This document shows, piece by piece, positions 53,309 through 61,852 of a stretch of DNA of 64,000 nucleotides. This DNA is from Amycolatopsis keratiniphila subsp. keratiniphila (GTDB lineage Bacteria > Actinomycetota > Actinomycetes > Mycobacteriales > Pseudonocardiaceae), in contig NZ_LQMT02000013.1 of assembly GCF_001620365.2 (NCBI RefSeq), positions 223,917 through 287,916 of the forward strand, written 5' to 3'. Made by a program: the position numbers and the translations under genes. The first letter of the stretch is position 1. Each line of letters starts with the position of its first letter. A model generated the notes under the pieces. The model saw nothing but the letters and a program-made list of their open reading frames with translations. It ran no database searches and was not told the origin of the DNA.

Positions 53309-54076
53309 GTGACGGATGGTGCGATCGCGTTCGGCCCGGTGCTCGCCGTGGTCTTGGCCGTGCTGGCGATCTTCGGCGCGGCGGTGGTGCAATTCGGGCG
53401 GCTGGGCCAGGGCAAGGCGGTGCTGTTCGCGGCCGCGCGCGCCGTCGTCCAGCTCGCCGCCGTGTCGCTGGTGATCGTCGGGATCCTGAAATCGGGCTGG
53501 CTGACCGGCGGTTTCGTGCTGCTGATGTTCGCGATCGCGGCGGTCACCTCCGCGCGCCGGATCGGGGTGGCGAAGGATCTCGCGTGGGTCGCGCTCGCCA
53601 TCGCGTCCGGCGTGGTGCCGGTGCTGACACTCGTGCTCGCGACCGGGGTGGTCCCATGGCGGCCCATCGCGATCGTGCCGATCGCCGGCATCGTCATCGG
53701 CGGCGCGATGTCCGCGACCTCGCAGGCGGCGAGGCGTGCCCTGGACGAGCTCGTGACCCGGCACGGCGAGTACGAAGCCGCGCTGGCACTGGGTTTCTTG
53801 CCCCGCCCGGCCGCGCTGGAGATCTGCCGCCCCTCGGCGGGACACGCGCTGATCCCCGCCCTCGACCAGACCCGGACCGTCGGCCTGGTGACCTTGCCCG
53901 GCGCCTACGTCGGTGTCCTCCTCGGTGGCGCCGGGCCGGTGCAGGCCGGGGTGACACAGGTGCTCGTGCTGATCGGGCTGCTGGCCGCCGAGGCGGTCGC
54001 GGTCCTGGTCGTCGTGCACCTGGTCGCGGCGGGCCGGATCAGCCGAAAGGCGACTGAAGATGCGACGTGTCGTTGA
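53309..54076 (+). CDS. FetB-like (UPF0014) ABC permease without its ATPase
   Basis: This 255-residue protein has seven hydrophobic segments. The conserved cytoplasmic EYEAALALGFLPRPAALEICRPS is near residues 152-175, and a following loop contains ALDQTRTVGLVTLPGAYVGVLLGGA. In Escherichia coli FetB pairs with the ATPase FetA to export iron. No ATPase gene is adjacent here, so the partner must be encoded elsewhere or the protein acts without it. Its 3' end overlaps the convergent phosphatase gene by 38 bp. Confidence 0.83.
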   Translation: MTDGAIAFGPVLAVVLAVLAIFGAAVVQFGRLGQGKAVLFAAARAVVQLAAVSLVIVGILKSGWLTGGFVLLMFAIAAVTSARRIGVAKDLAWVALAIASGVVPVLTLVLATGVVPWRPIAIVPIAGIVIGGAMSATSQAARRALDELVTRHGEYEAALALGFLPRPAALEICRPSAGHALIPALDQTRTVGLVTLPGAYVGVLLGGAGPVQAGVTQVLVLIGLLAAEAVAVLVVVHLVAAGRISRKATEDATCR

Positions 54077-54725
54077 ACCGCCGCACCATCCAGGTCTCGC
54101 CCGACACCACCAGATGGGAGATCGAGCCGTTGTCCGCCCCGAGGAAGGCGAACCGGTTCGTCGCGCCGCTCGCCTGGGCGAAGACCTCGCCGATGACGCC
54201 GCCGTGGGTGAACACGGCGATCCTCCGGTCCGGGTTGGCCGCGGCGAGCCTGCCGATGGCCGCCTTGATCCGCCCGCCGAACGACTCCATCGTCTCCGCG
54301 CCGGGGATGACGTCCCAGCGCTGTTCGCGCCACAGCTCTTCGACGATCGGGTGACCTTCGTGGGTGTAGCGCCGGAAGAGGCCGTTCTCCCAGTCCCCGA
54401 GGTGGATCTCCCGCAGGTCCGGCTCGACCTCCGGGGTGAGCCCGAGCTTCGCCGCCAGCGGTGCCGCGGTCTGCGGCGTCCGGCGCAGCGTCGTCACGTA
54501 CAGCGCGGAGATCCGCTCGTCCGCCAGGCGGCGGCCCACCCGCTCGGCGTGGTCCCTGCCCTCCGGCGCGAGATCCGGATCGGCCTGCCCGTCGACGAGG
54601 TCGAACGGGTTGTCGCCCTTTGCCGGGGCGGATTCACCGTGGCGGACAAGGAAGATCTCGGTCGCGCCCGGGGGAGGTGAGAACCGGTGCTGGCGGTATT
54701 CGACTTCCTGCTCAGGGGTGCTCAT
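54039..54725 (-). CDS. Histidine phosphatase-family protein
   Basis: This 228-residue phosphatase has the catalytic RHGES motif near residue 28, a second Arg in LRRTPQTAAPLA near 83, Glu in REIHLGDWENG near 107 and the second His in FTHGGVIGE near 170. It fits the phosphoglycerate-mutase-like superfamily, many of which dephosphorylate small metabolites. TAGGGT lies 7 nt before its ATG, so it is another leaderless candidate. The substrate cannot be inferred. Confidence 0.88.
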   Translation of the reverse strand: MSTPEQEVEYRQHRFSPPPGATEIFLVRHGESAPAKGDNPFDLVDGQADPDLAPEGRDHAERVGRRLADERISALYVTTLRRTPQTAAPLAAKLGLTPEVEPDLREIHLGDWENGLFRRYTHEGHPIVEELWREQRWDVIPGAETMESFGGRIKAAIGRLAAANPDRRIAVFTHGGVIGEVFAQASGATNRFAFLGADNGSISHLVVSGETWMVRRFNDTSHLQSPFG

Positions 54726-54743
54726 ACCCCGGACCCTACCGAG

Positions 54744-56618
54744 CTAACCGAGCTGCTTGTCCACGAAACACCAGCGCCAGGTCTCGCCGGGCTCGTGGCT
54801 GCGCATCACCGGGTGCAGGGTGTCGTGGAAGTGCTCGGTCGCGTGCTTGCCCGGTGAGGAGTCGCAGCAGGCGACGTTCCCGCATTTGACGCATTCGCGC
54901 AGGTGCACCCAGGTCATCCCGTTCTCGACACAGACCGCGCAGACGTCCGGGGAGCTGGGCTCGACCGACGGCCAGTTCTTGGTCAGATGCTTGCACGATC
55001 CCGCCGTCGCGGCGGGGGTGCGCAGTTCCCGGTCGGAATCCGGCACGGTCTCTTCCTCCCTGTCCAGCATGGATTCCTCGATGTCGAGGCGTTCGAGGAT
55101 CCGGCGCAGGACATCATCATCGGCCATCCCGGAGTCGCGCGCCTCCAGGAACTTCTCCCGTTCGACTTCGAGCAGCCTCAACCGAAGGCGCCGGTACGCG
55201 TCGCTCGGGGTTTCGGTCAGCGTGCTCTGCCTGCCGAGTTCCTCCCACGCCGAGTCCGACCGGTGCTGGAGCCTGCTGCGCAGCCGCTCGACGATGTCTT
55301 CCGGGTCTTCGGGGGTCCGGATCTTCTCCAGTTCTTCGAGCGCGGCCCTGGTCATGTCGTGCAGTACCGCCGCCTCCTGCAGCGCGTCCTCGGCCGGGTC
55401 GGGCGGCGGCAGCTTCAGGCGGCGGACCAGCACCGGCAGGGTCGTCCCGTGCAGCAGCAGTGTTCCCGCCACCACGACGAAGGCGACCAGCACCAGCACG
55501 GCCCGCTGCGGGGTGTCCGCGGGCAGCACGAACGCCGCCGCGAGCGTGACGACGCCGCGCATCCCCGCCCAGGCGATCACGGCCGAGTACCGCCAAGGCC
55601 AGGCGTGACGGCGGAACACGCGGCGCGCCAAGCCGATTCCCGCCATCCAGACGATCCGGGTGACGATGGTCGCGGCCAGCGTGGCGGCGCAGATCAGGAT
55701 CAGTTCCATCGCGGTGAGCCCGCTGTCGCCGACCTCGGTCATGATCCGGCGGACCTGCAGCCCGATCAGCAGGAAGACGATATTCTCCAGCAGGAACTGG
55801 ATGGTCTGCCAGTTCAGCCTGCTGGCCAGCCGCGAGCGCCCCGAAAGCATGCTCGGTGCCTTGTGCCCGAGGATCAGCCCCGCCACGACCACGGAGATCA
55901 CGCCGGAACCGTGGATCGCCTCGGCGGCGAGGTAGGCGACGAACGGCACCACCAGCGAGAGCGCGGTGTCGGTGACCGGATCCTCCAGCCGGGTGCGGAT
56001 CAGCGCGGCGAGCGCGCCGACGGCGAACCCGATCAGCAGCCCGCCGCCGGCCGCCAGCAGGAAATCGCCGCCGACCTGCAGCAGGCTCACCGAACCCGCG
56101 ATGGCCGCGATGGCGGTCCGCAACGCGACCAGCGCGGCCGCGTCGTTGAACAGGCTTTCGCCCTCCAGCAGCCGGGTCAGCTTGCGCGGCATCCCGACCT
56201 TGCGGGCGACGGCGGTGGCCGCGACCGCGTCCGGCGGCGCGACCACCGCGCCGATCGCGAGCCCGGCGGCCAGCGGCAGACCGGGGATCACCAGCCACGC
56301 CACGACTCCGACCGCGGCCGTGGTGAAGATGACGAGCCCCACCGACAACAGCAGGATCGGCCCGCGATTACGGCGGAAGTCGATGAGCGACGTGCGGATC
56401 GCGGTGGCGTACAGCAGCGGGGGCAACAGCCCCAGCAGTACGACCTCCGGGTCCAGTTCGTACTCCGGGACACCCGGGATGTACGAGGCGACGACCCCGA
56501 CCGCGATCAGGCACAGCGGCGCCGACCAGTCGAGTTTCCGCGCCGCGGCGGTGACCAGGAGGACGGCCACCACCAGTGCCACGAGTTCCACCGCGATCTC
56601 CACGCCGCTCATCATCAC
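54744..56618 (-). CDS. CPA1 Na+/H+ antiporter with C-terminal UBP-type zinc finger
   Basis: This is a 624-residue protein. Residues 1-410 form about twelve TM helices with the ion-binding motifs APPDAVAATAVARK and EGESLFNDAAALV. Residues 420-530 are a charged helical region. The last 80 residues carry a UBP-type zinc finger: CKHL, CAVCVENG, CVKCGNVACCDSS, then His residues in GKHATEHFHDTLHPVM and a final GETWRWCFVD. In eukaryotes this finger binds the ubiquitin tail; actinobacteria do not have ubiquitin, though some have Pup, so its ligand here is unknown. GTG 56618 or ATG 56612 may be the start. It lies 18 bp from the phosphatase gene. Confidence 0.88.
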   Translation of the reverse strand: MMMSGVEIAVELVALVVAVLLVTAAARKLDWSAPLCLIAVGVVASYIPGVPEYELDPEVVLLGLLPPLLYATAIRTSLIDFRRNRGPILLLSVGLVIFTTAAVGVVAWLVIPGLPLAAGLAIGAVVAPPDAVAATAVARKVGMPRKLTRLLEGESLFNDAAALVALRTAIAAIAGSVSLLQVGGDFLLAAGGGLLIGFAVGALAALIRTRLEDPVTDTALSLVVPFVAYLAAEAIHGSGVISVVVAGLILGHKAPSMLSGRSRLASRLNWQTIQFLLENIVFLLIGLQVRRIMTEVGDSGLTAMELILICAATLAATIVTRIVWMAGIGLARRVFRRHAWPWRYSAVIAWAGMRGVVTLAAAFVLPADTPQRAVLVLVAFVVVAGTLLLHGTTLPVLVRRLKLPPPDPAEDALQEAAVLHDMTRAALEELEKIRTPEDPEDIVERLRSRLQHRSDSAWEELGRQSTLTETPSDAYRRLRLRLLEVEREKFLEARDSGMADDDVLRRILERLDIEESMLDREEETVPDSDRELRTPAATAGSCKHLTKNWPSVEPSSPDVCAVCVENGMTWVHLRECVKCGNVACCDSSPGKHATEHFHDTLHPVMRSHEPGETWRWCFVDKQLG

Positions 56619-56652
56619 CCGGGAGCGTCACGGCGCGCGCACCGAGGCCCGG

Positions 56653-57048
56653 CTACCGCTCTTCGAAACGCACCAGATTGCCCGCCGGATCGCGGAAAGA
56701 GCAGTCGAAAGCGCCCCAGGACTGCTTCATCGGTTCTTGGACGACGTCCGCGCCCTTCGCCTGGATCCGGTCGAAGGTGCCGATCAGGTCCGGGGTGGAC
56801 AGCACGATGATCCCGTGGACACCCTTGGCCATCAGTTCGGCGATCGTCGTGCGTTCCTCGTCGGTGAGCTCCGGATCGGCGGCGGGCGGGCGGAGCAGGA
56901 GCGACGTCCCGGGCTGCCCCGGCGGGCCGACCGTGGCGTGGAGCGGGCCCTCGTCACGCACTTCGAAGCCCAGGATGTCGCGGTAGAAGGAAAGTGCGGC
57001 GTCGAGATCGTCCGCGGGAAGGTAGGACGCCTGAATCGAAAGGGTCAT
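56653..57048 (-). CDS. VOC-family (glyoxalase/bleomycin-resistance fold) protein
   Basis: This 131-residue single-domain protein has paired beta-alpha-beta-beta-beta units: SIQASYLPADDLDAALSFYRDILGFEV and the second half GTFDRIQAKGADVVQEPM, ending FRDPAGNLVRFEER. A terminal metal-binding Glu seems present. It lies 5 bp after an AraC gene on the same strand, a common actinobacterial pair in which the regulator probably controls the VOC protein. Substrate unknown. Confidence 0.87.
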   Translation of the reverse strand: MTLSIQASYLPADDLDAALSFYRDILGFEVRDEGPLHATVGPPGQPGTSLLLRPPAADPELTDEERTTIAELMAKGVHGIIVLSTPDLIGTFDRIQAKGADVVQEPMKQSWGAFDCSFRDPAGNLVRFEER

Positions 57049-57053
57049 ACGAC

Positions 57054-57515
57054 TCAAGGTAGGTCGGCGCGCGGCGGCGTCGCTTCTCGATTCCTGATCG
57101 GTCGCATGACCTGTTTGACGACGCAGCCGGGCATGCCCCGGCCGTCTTCCGCGGCCTGCTTGCGGTACACGCTCGGCGAGACGCCGACCAGTTCGGAGAA
57201 CCGCGTGCTGAACGTGCCCAGCGACGAGAAACCGACGTCGAAGCAGACTTCGGTGACCGACATGTCCCCGCGCCGCAGCAGCATCATGGCCCGCTCGATC
57301 CGGCGGGTCATCAGGTAGCTGTAGGGCGACTCGCCGTACGCGGCCCGGAACTCGCGGCTCAGATGCCCGGCGGAGACGTGCACGCCGCGAGCCAGCGCTT
57401 CGACGTCCAGGGGCTGCGCGTAGTCGCGATCGATCCGGTCGCGGACGCGACGCAGCATCGCGAGGTCCCGCAGGCGCGGGTCGGGTTTGCCGGTCACCCG
57501 GAAAGCGTAACCCAC
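57054..57515 (-). CDS. AraC-family helix-turn-helix regulator
   Basis: This 153-residue protein is mostly the AraC DNA-binding domain (LDVEALARGVHVSAGHLSREF and VTEVCFDVGFSSLGTFSTRF), with no separate ligand domain, and has a short tail. GTG 57515 or, six codons later, GTG 57497 may be the start; neither has a ribosome site. It probably activates the VOC gene that follows within 5 bp. Confidence 0.85.
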   Translation of the reverse strand: MGYAFRVTGKPDPRLRDLAMLRRVRDRIDRDYAQPLDVEALARGVHVSAGHLSREFRAAYGESPYSYLMTRRIERAMMLLRRGDMSVTEVCFDVGFSSLGTFSTRFSELVGVSPSVYRKQAAEDGRGMPGCVVKQVMRPIRNREATPPRADLP

Positions 57516-57529
57516 GCCGGACGCCGAAA

Positions 57530-57559
57530 GGCCCCCTTCGCCGGGCGGCGAAGGGGGCC
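57530..57559 (-). terminator. Terminator after csxA
   Basis: GGCCCCCTTCGCC (57530-57542) pairs perfectly with 57547-57559 over 13 bp, 20 bp past the csxA stop. It also insulates the AraC promoter. Confidence 0.8.
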
Positions 57560-57578
57560 CTCTCAGGCGACTCCCGGG

Positions 57579-60500
57579 CTAGAGCGTGATCTTGTCGACG
57601 TTGGGACCGCCGTTCGCCGTGGTGGCGACGGCCTTGATCTTGTTCACCCCCGCCGCCAACGTCACCCTGACGGTTCTCGTCGTCCAGTTCGGCCAGGCGC
57701 CGGTGCCGCCGAAGCCGACGCCGGACGCGCTGATCGAACCGTTGACGGAGAAGTCGAGCGGCCGGTTCGACGTCGTGCCGTTGGCGTACCGGACGACGAC
57801 GTCGTAGGTGCCCGCGGCTGGCACGTTCACCGTCCACTCGACCGAGCTGCCCGCCACGTTGTCGTAGTTGACGAACCCGGTGCCGGTGAACCCGGCGTGG
57901 TTGGACTCCACCGCGCCCTGGTCGATCGTGGCGTCCTCCGCCTGGTAGTCGACCGGGTCGCTCGGGCCGGAGCCGTCGGCCGGAACGGTCTGCGTCCCGG
58001 TGTTCCAGCCCGAGACCCGTACCGAAGGCTTGGAGCCCTTGAGATCGGCCGTGCGGTACTTCGCGGTCAGCGTGGTCGTTTCACCCGGCCAGAGGCTCAC
58101 CGCGTTGTCGTTCCACTCCACCGGCAGCACCGGCTTGCCCGCGGCGTCCACGACCTTCGAATCGACGTAGAACGCCGGGAGCTTGCCGCCCGAGGTGTTC
58201 TTCAGCGTCACGGTGGTCGTGGTGGTGCCGTCGGCGCCGGCCACCGACTTCGCCGTCGCGCTGACAGCGGACTGGCCGAGGTTCTTCAGCCCGGTCAGAT
58301 CGGCGTAGCCCGACTGCGGCGTGTAGTACCAGTCGCTGCCGCCCCAGTTCAGCGTGTCGGCCTTGGTGGAGAGCCAGTACACGTTCCGGCTGACCTCCTT
58401 GCCGGACGAGTCGGTGAGCACGAGCTTCGCCAGGTAGGTGCTCGACAGCCCGCTCACCGCCGGGACGGTGACCGCGGTGGCCTTGGCGCCCAGCGCGCCG
58501 ACCGACAGCCCGGTCTTGGTGTTGCTGTACTTCTCGGTGCCGTCGAGGTTGTACAGCTTCGTGGTCGCCGTCAGCCCGCTCACCGCGTTCGACGTCTGGT
58601 TGATCACCACGACCGACCGGTTGTCGTGCGAGTACTGGATGTGCAGCGGCTCGTTGGCCTTCTTCGCCCCGTAGTAGGCGCCGTTCTGGTCCATGTAGGC
58701 GTCGAACAGCTGCCAGTGCAGCGAGGTCCACGGGCTGTTGAGCATCCAGTAGATCAACCCGGTCGACGGGTTGGTCGAGTCGGTGTAGTTGCGCGAGTGC
58801 GACTCGAACTCGGCGCGGACGTTCTCGTACTGCGCGAGCTGTGCCTTCCGCACGAAGTCATTCAGGTCGGCGGGCGCGCCGTAGCGCTTGGTCAGCGCGT
58901 TGGCGAACAGCTTCAGGTTCGCGAACGTCGTCGACGAAGAGCGGTGGTACTGGGGCGCCGACGGGTCCTTCCACATCGTTTCCAGCTCACTGGCCGACAT
59001 CATCCGCTTCAACGTGTCCATCGTCGGGATGTCGACACCCGCGCTGGTCTCGGAGTTGAAGCTCCACGCGCCGCCACGGTCCTTTTGCGACTTGTCGTAC
59101 CAGTAGACGGGCGGGACGTAGTCGTACGGGCCGTTCATCTTCATCCCGGACGCGCCCGTGATCGGCGACGGGCGCTTCGACGCCGACGGGATCACCGGGA
59201 GGGTGAAGTCGGCGGCCTTCATCGCGTCGAGGTAGCCCTGCTCGATCCGCCGGTCCGGCGCGAAGTCGCTGCCGATGTGGAAGGAGATGACACTCGGGTG
59301 GTCACGCAGGCGTTCGGCCTCGGAGAACATCGACGCCTTGGCGATCGGGTAGTCCGACTCGACCCACGGCTCGCCCTTCTCCTCGCCGTTGACGTGGCCT
59401 TCCCATTTGTCACAGCATTCCCAGCCGGGCATGGTCAGCACGCCGAGGTCGTCGGCGAGGTCGAAGAACTCGTCCGGCTCGATGTGGCCTTCCAGCCGGA
59501 CCGTGTTGAGCCCGAGGTTCAGCACGTACTTGAGCTTGTCGGCCGCCGCGGTCTCGTTCCAGCGCAGGAACAGGTCCGGCGTGTAGCCGCCGCCGCGGAT
59601 CAGCAGCGGCTTGCCGTTGACGCTGTACTGCCGCCCGCCGCTGGAGTTCAGCGGCGCCTTGACGTCGCGGACACCGAACTTCGACTTCGAGCTGTCCGAC
59701 GGCGTGCCGCCGACACTCGCGGTCAGGTCGAGTTCGTACCGGTGCTGGCCGCCCATTCCGGCGGGCCACCACAGGTTGGGCTTGTCAAGGCCGACGACTC
59801 CGAAGGTGACCGTCTTGCGCTCCTTCGCGGCCAGCGAGACGGTCTGGCTGACCGGCTTGCCCGCGACCGTGCCGGCGACGGTGGCCTGCACCGCGGCGGC
59901 CGAGTCGTTGCGGACGTCGGCCTTCACCGTGAGGTCGGCGTGGTCGAGCGCGGAGTTCAGCTTCTGGACGACGTGGGCGCTGCGCAGCGCGACCGGGCCG
60001 CCGCGCCGGACGAGGACGTCACGCACGATGCCCATGTTCTGGTCCGGCGGGGTCTGCGCCCAGTCGATCCAGCCCATCGAGAGGTCGTTGTTGGGGTCGT
60101 TGGGGTAGACCTTGAACGCGACGCTGTTGACGCCCTGGCGCACGTGTTCGGTGATGTCCAGGTCATGGCGGGTGTAGGCGCCGTTGACCTGGTCCTTCGT
60201 CGCGATCCGGACGCCGTTGACCCAGACGTCGGCCTTGGAGAGCACGCCGCTGAAGTCGAGGTACGTCCGCTTCGAGGTGTCCTCGACGTTCAGGTCCGTG
60301 CGGTACCACCACGGCACCGAGAACTGCGCGGTCGGGACGTTCTTCATGTTCGTCGAATAGAACGGGTCGGCGTACTTGCCGTTCTGCAGCAATCCGGCGT
60401 AGACCGTCGAACGCGCCGACACCGGGTACCAGCCCGCGGTGGGGAAGCCCGGCTTCGACACCGCCGAATCATCGCTGACCTGTGCCGAAGACTGGATCAC

Positions 60501-60656
60501 GAAGCCGGGGATCGGGGTGGCGCCGGTGGAAAGCGGGACGGCCACTTCCGCGCCGGTGGCGGCGGGGGCGGTGGTCACCCCGCAGACCGCGGCGGCCAGT
60601 GCGGTGACGGTCAAGGCCAGTAACGGGATCCGGGTTCTCTTCTGCCGAAAACTCAC
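57579..60656 (-). CDS. csxA: Exo-beta-D-glucosaminidase (GH2), CsxA ortholog
   Basis: This 1025-residue secreted enzyme removes glucosamine from the non-reducing end of chitosan oligosaccharides. The signal peptide occupies about residues 1-35. Beta-sandwich domains flank a central TIM barrel, with the acid/base Asp464 in HIGSDFAPD and the nucleophile Glu536 in FNSETSAG. These correspond to D469 and E541 of A. orientalis CsxA, offset by the same 5 residues. An Asp acid/base is unusual in GH2 and marks this subfamily. The last 130 residues are a CBM35-like domain (YQAEDATI; GTGFVNYDN). GTG 60656 has GAGGAGG 7 nt upstream. The palindrome at 60702-60720 is its likely operator. Confidence 0.95.
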   Translation of the reverse strand: MSFRQKRTRIPLLALTVTALAAAVCGVTTAPAATGAEVAVPLSTGATPIPGFVIQSSAQVSDDSAVSKPGFPTAGWYPVSARSTVYAGLLQNGKYADPFYSTNMKNVPTAQFSVPWWYRTDLNVEDTSKRTYLDFSGVLSKADVWVNGVRIATKDQVNGAYTRHDLDITEHVRQGVNSVAFKVYPNDPNNDLSMGWIDWAQTPPDQNMGIVRDVLVRRGGPVALRSAHVVQKLNSALDHADLTVKADVRNDSAAAVQATVAGTVAGKPVSQTVSLAAKERKTVTFGVVGLDKPNLWWPAGMGGQHRYELDLTASVGGTPSDSSKSKFGVRDVKAPLNSSGGRQYSVNGKPLLIRGGGYTPDLFLRWNETAAADKLKYVLNLGLNTVRLEGHIEPDEFFDLADDLGVLTMPGWECCDKWEGHVNGEEKGEPWVESDYPIAKASMFSEAERLRDHPSVISFHIGSDFAPDRRIEQGYLDAMKAADFTLPVIPSASKRPSPITGASGMKMNGPYDYVPPVYWYDKSQKDRGGAWSFNSETSAGVDIPTMDTLKRMMSASELETMWKDPSAPQYHRSSSTTFANLKLFANALTKRYGAPADLNDFVRKAQLAQYENVRAEFESHSRNYTDSTNPSTGLIYWMLNSPWTSLHWQLFDAYMDQNGAYYGAKKANEPLHIQYSHDNRSVVVINQTSNAVSGLTATTKLYNLDGTEKYSNTKTGLSVGALGAKATAVTVPAVSGLSSTYLAKLVLTDSSGKEVSRNVYWLSTKADTLNWGGSDWYYTPQSGYADLTGLKNLGQSAVSATAKSVAGADGTTTTTVTLKNTSGGKLPAFYVDSKVVDAAGKPVLPVEWNDNAVSLWPGETTTLTAKYRTADLKGSKPSVRVSGWNTGTQTVPADGSGPSDPVDYQAEDATIDQGAVESNHAGFTGTGFVNYDNVAGSSVEWTVNVPAAGTYDVVVRYANGTTSNRPLDFSVNGSISASGVGFGGTGAWPNWTTRTVRVTLAAGVNKIKAVATTANGGPNVDKITL

Positions 60657-60701
60657 GAGCGCGCCTCCTCGGGCACACGGCGGCGGACCTGGGCGGAAAT
60701 C

Positions 60702-60720
60702 GTTAAGAAAGTTCCCTAAC
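60702..60720 (-). promoter_or_regulatory. Candidate operator of csxA
   Basis: GTTAAGAAAGTTCCCTAAC is a 19-bp imperfect palindrome (7 of 9 pairs match around G60711), 45 bp before csxA. TACTAT (minus strand, 60734-60739) is a possible -10 just upstream of it. It resembles operators described for actinobacterial chitosan-utilisation genes under ROK-type repressors; this is from memory. Confidence 0.55.
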
Positions 60721-60778
60721 AATGTTGGGGGAGATAGTAGCCGCCTCGTGGCGCGGAGAACAGACCCTTGCGCCGGAC

Positions 60779-61171
60779 TCAGCCGACGGGTGCCACGTAG
60801 ATCCACTGCCCGTCGACGCGGACGAAGTGGCTGTTCTCGTACATGCTGTCCGCCCGGCGATCCTGGCGGTAGTGGGCCCGGAACTCCACGGTGCCCTCGT
60901 TCTCCAGCAGGCCGCCGCCGGTCTTGCCGAGGATCTCCAGGAACGTCCAGCGCTGCCCCGGGTCGAGTTCGAGATCGGCCGGCCGCGTCTCCGGATGCCA
61001 GGTCTTCGTGAGGTAGGCGGTGTCGCCGACGGCGAACGCGCTGAACCGCGACCGCATCAGGAGTTCGGCGGTCGGCGCGGTCGCGGCGCCCCGGTGGAAG
61101 CGGCCGCAGCAGACGCCGTAGGGCTCGCCGAGACCGCAGGGGCAACGGGAATCGTCGGTGATCACAGGCAC
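60779..61171 (-). CDS. YchJ/SEC-C-type protein (UPF0225)
   Basis: This 130-residue soluble protein has an N-terminal zinc site SRCPCGLGEPYGVCCGRFH (Cys10, Cys12, Cys21, Cys22 region) followed by an NTF2-like domain (LLMRSRFSAFAVGD; WTFLEILGKTGG; VEFRAHY; ENSHFVRVDGQWIYV). This matches the YchJ family, which is widespread and uncharacterised. CACAAT lies 7 nt before GTG 61171, fitting a leaderless mRNA. Confidence 0.87.
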   Translation of the reverse strand: MPVITDDSRCPCGLGEPYGVCCGRFHRGAATAPTAELLMRSRFSAFAVGDTAYLTKTWHPETRPADLELDPGQRWTFLEILGKTGGGLLENEGTVEFRAHYRQDRRADSMYENSHFVRVDGQWIYVAPVG

Positions 61172-61184
61172 GCCGCCGATTGTG

Positions 61185-61562
61185 TCATCGCGCTGTCGCG
61201 GTGGTTTCGAGGTCTCGGGCCTGCTCGAGCCACCCGGTGAACAGGCCGGCGTCGATGTCTTCGACCGAGCGCAGCTTGACGTGTGCCATCTCCCGCGCGC
61301 TCGGCTCCAGCCTGCCGGACTCGTCGTCGACGTGCTGCCCCTTCCAGAGGGCGAACGTGACGTACGACGAGTACGCCTTCATCAGGCAGACGAGGTTCTT
61401 GCCGACGGCTTCGCCGGCGCTCCAGGTGGGGGAGGCGTGGTACATCGCCTCGATGGAGCCGGGCAGGGCGGCGTTGACGATCGGGCGCAGCGCGACGGCG
61501 ACTTCACGCAGGTTCTCGGGCAGCGCGGCGATGTAGTCGTCGACGTTCGCGAACTTGGCCAT
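61185..61562 (-). CDS. DUF1801-family protein
   Basis: This 125-residue protein follows the DUF1801 pattern: a helical VDDYIAALPENLREVAVALRPIV, then MYHASPTWSAGEA and a central strand SSYVTFALWKG, ending in a helix. Members are small iron-chaperone-like or unknown proteins. It has its own promoter with a consensus -35, so it can be transcribed independently of the helix-hairpin-helix gene upstream. Confidence 0.8.
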   Translation of the reverse strand: MAKFANVDDYIAALPENLREVAVALRPIVNAALPGSIEAMYHASPTWSAGEAVGKNLVCLMKAYSSYVTFALWKGQHVDDESGRLEPSAREMAHVKLRSVEDIDAGLFTGWLEQARDLETTATAR

Positions 61563-61571
61563 GACTTGGAT

Positions 61572-61625
61572 CCCTTCGGTCGATGTGCTGCGCTCAGCAA
61601 ACCGTCCGAAGGGTGAAGTTGTCAA
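61572..61625 (-). promoter_or_regulatory. Promoter of the DUF1801 gene with flanking palindrome
   Basis: On the minus strand TTGACA (61620-61625) and TTTGCT (61596-61601) are separated by 18 bp. A run of seven T precedes the -35. CCCTTCGG (61572-61579) and CCGAAGGG (61606-61613) bracket the -10, a plausible operator. Confidence 0.6.
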
Positions 61626-61635
61626 GACAAAAAAA

Positions 61636-61839
61636 TTAGTCGGTGGGTTTGAACGTCTGACCTCGCGTTTCCAGGGCTTCGCGGATGATGCGGAGCGCTT
61701 TGGGGCCGACGCCGTGCAGGCTCGCGAGCTCGGCATCGGTGGCGCGGGTGAAGTGCTCCAGCCGGGTGTAGCCGGCGTTCGTGAAGGCGCGCGTCGCCGG
61801 TTTGCCGATGCCGGACGGCAGGTCGGTCTGTTCGTCCAT
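61636..61839 (-). CDS. Small helix-hairpin-helix protein
   Basis: This 67-residue protein consists of two helix-hairpin-helix units: LPSGIGKPATRAFTNAGYTRLEHF and ASLHGVGPKALRIIREAL. Such repeats bind the DNA backbone non-specifically. AGAGG lies near ATG 61839. It lies 13 bp after the helicase gene on the same strand and may be co-transcribed, so a DNA-repair accessory role is possible but unproven. Confidence 0.8.
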   Translation of the reverse strand: MDEQTDLPSGIGKPATRAFTNAGYTRLEHFTRATDAELASLHGVGPKALRIIREALETRGQTFKPTD

Positions 61840-61852
61840 GGGTCCTCTTCGG

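Noticed and set aside
57363..60623. Long open frame antisense to csxA
   Set aside because: It mirrors codon structure of the GH2 gene, is Arg/Val-rich without domains, and has no ribosome site. High GC makes such antisense frames common.
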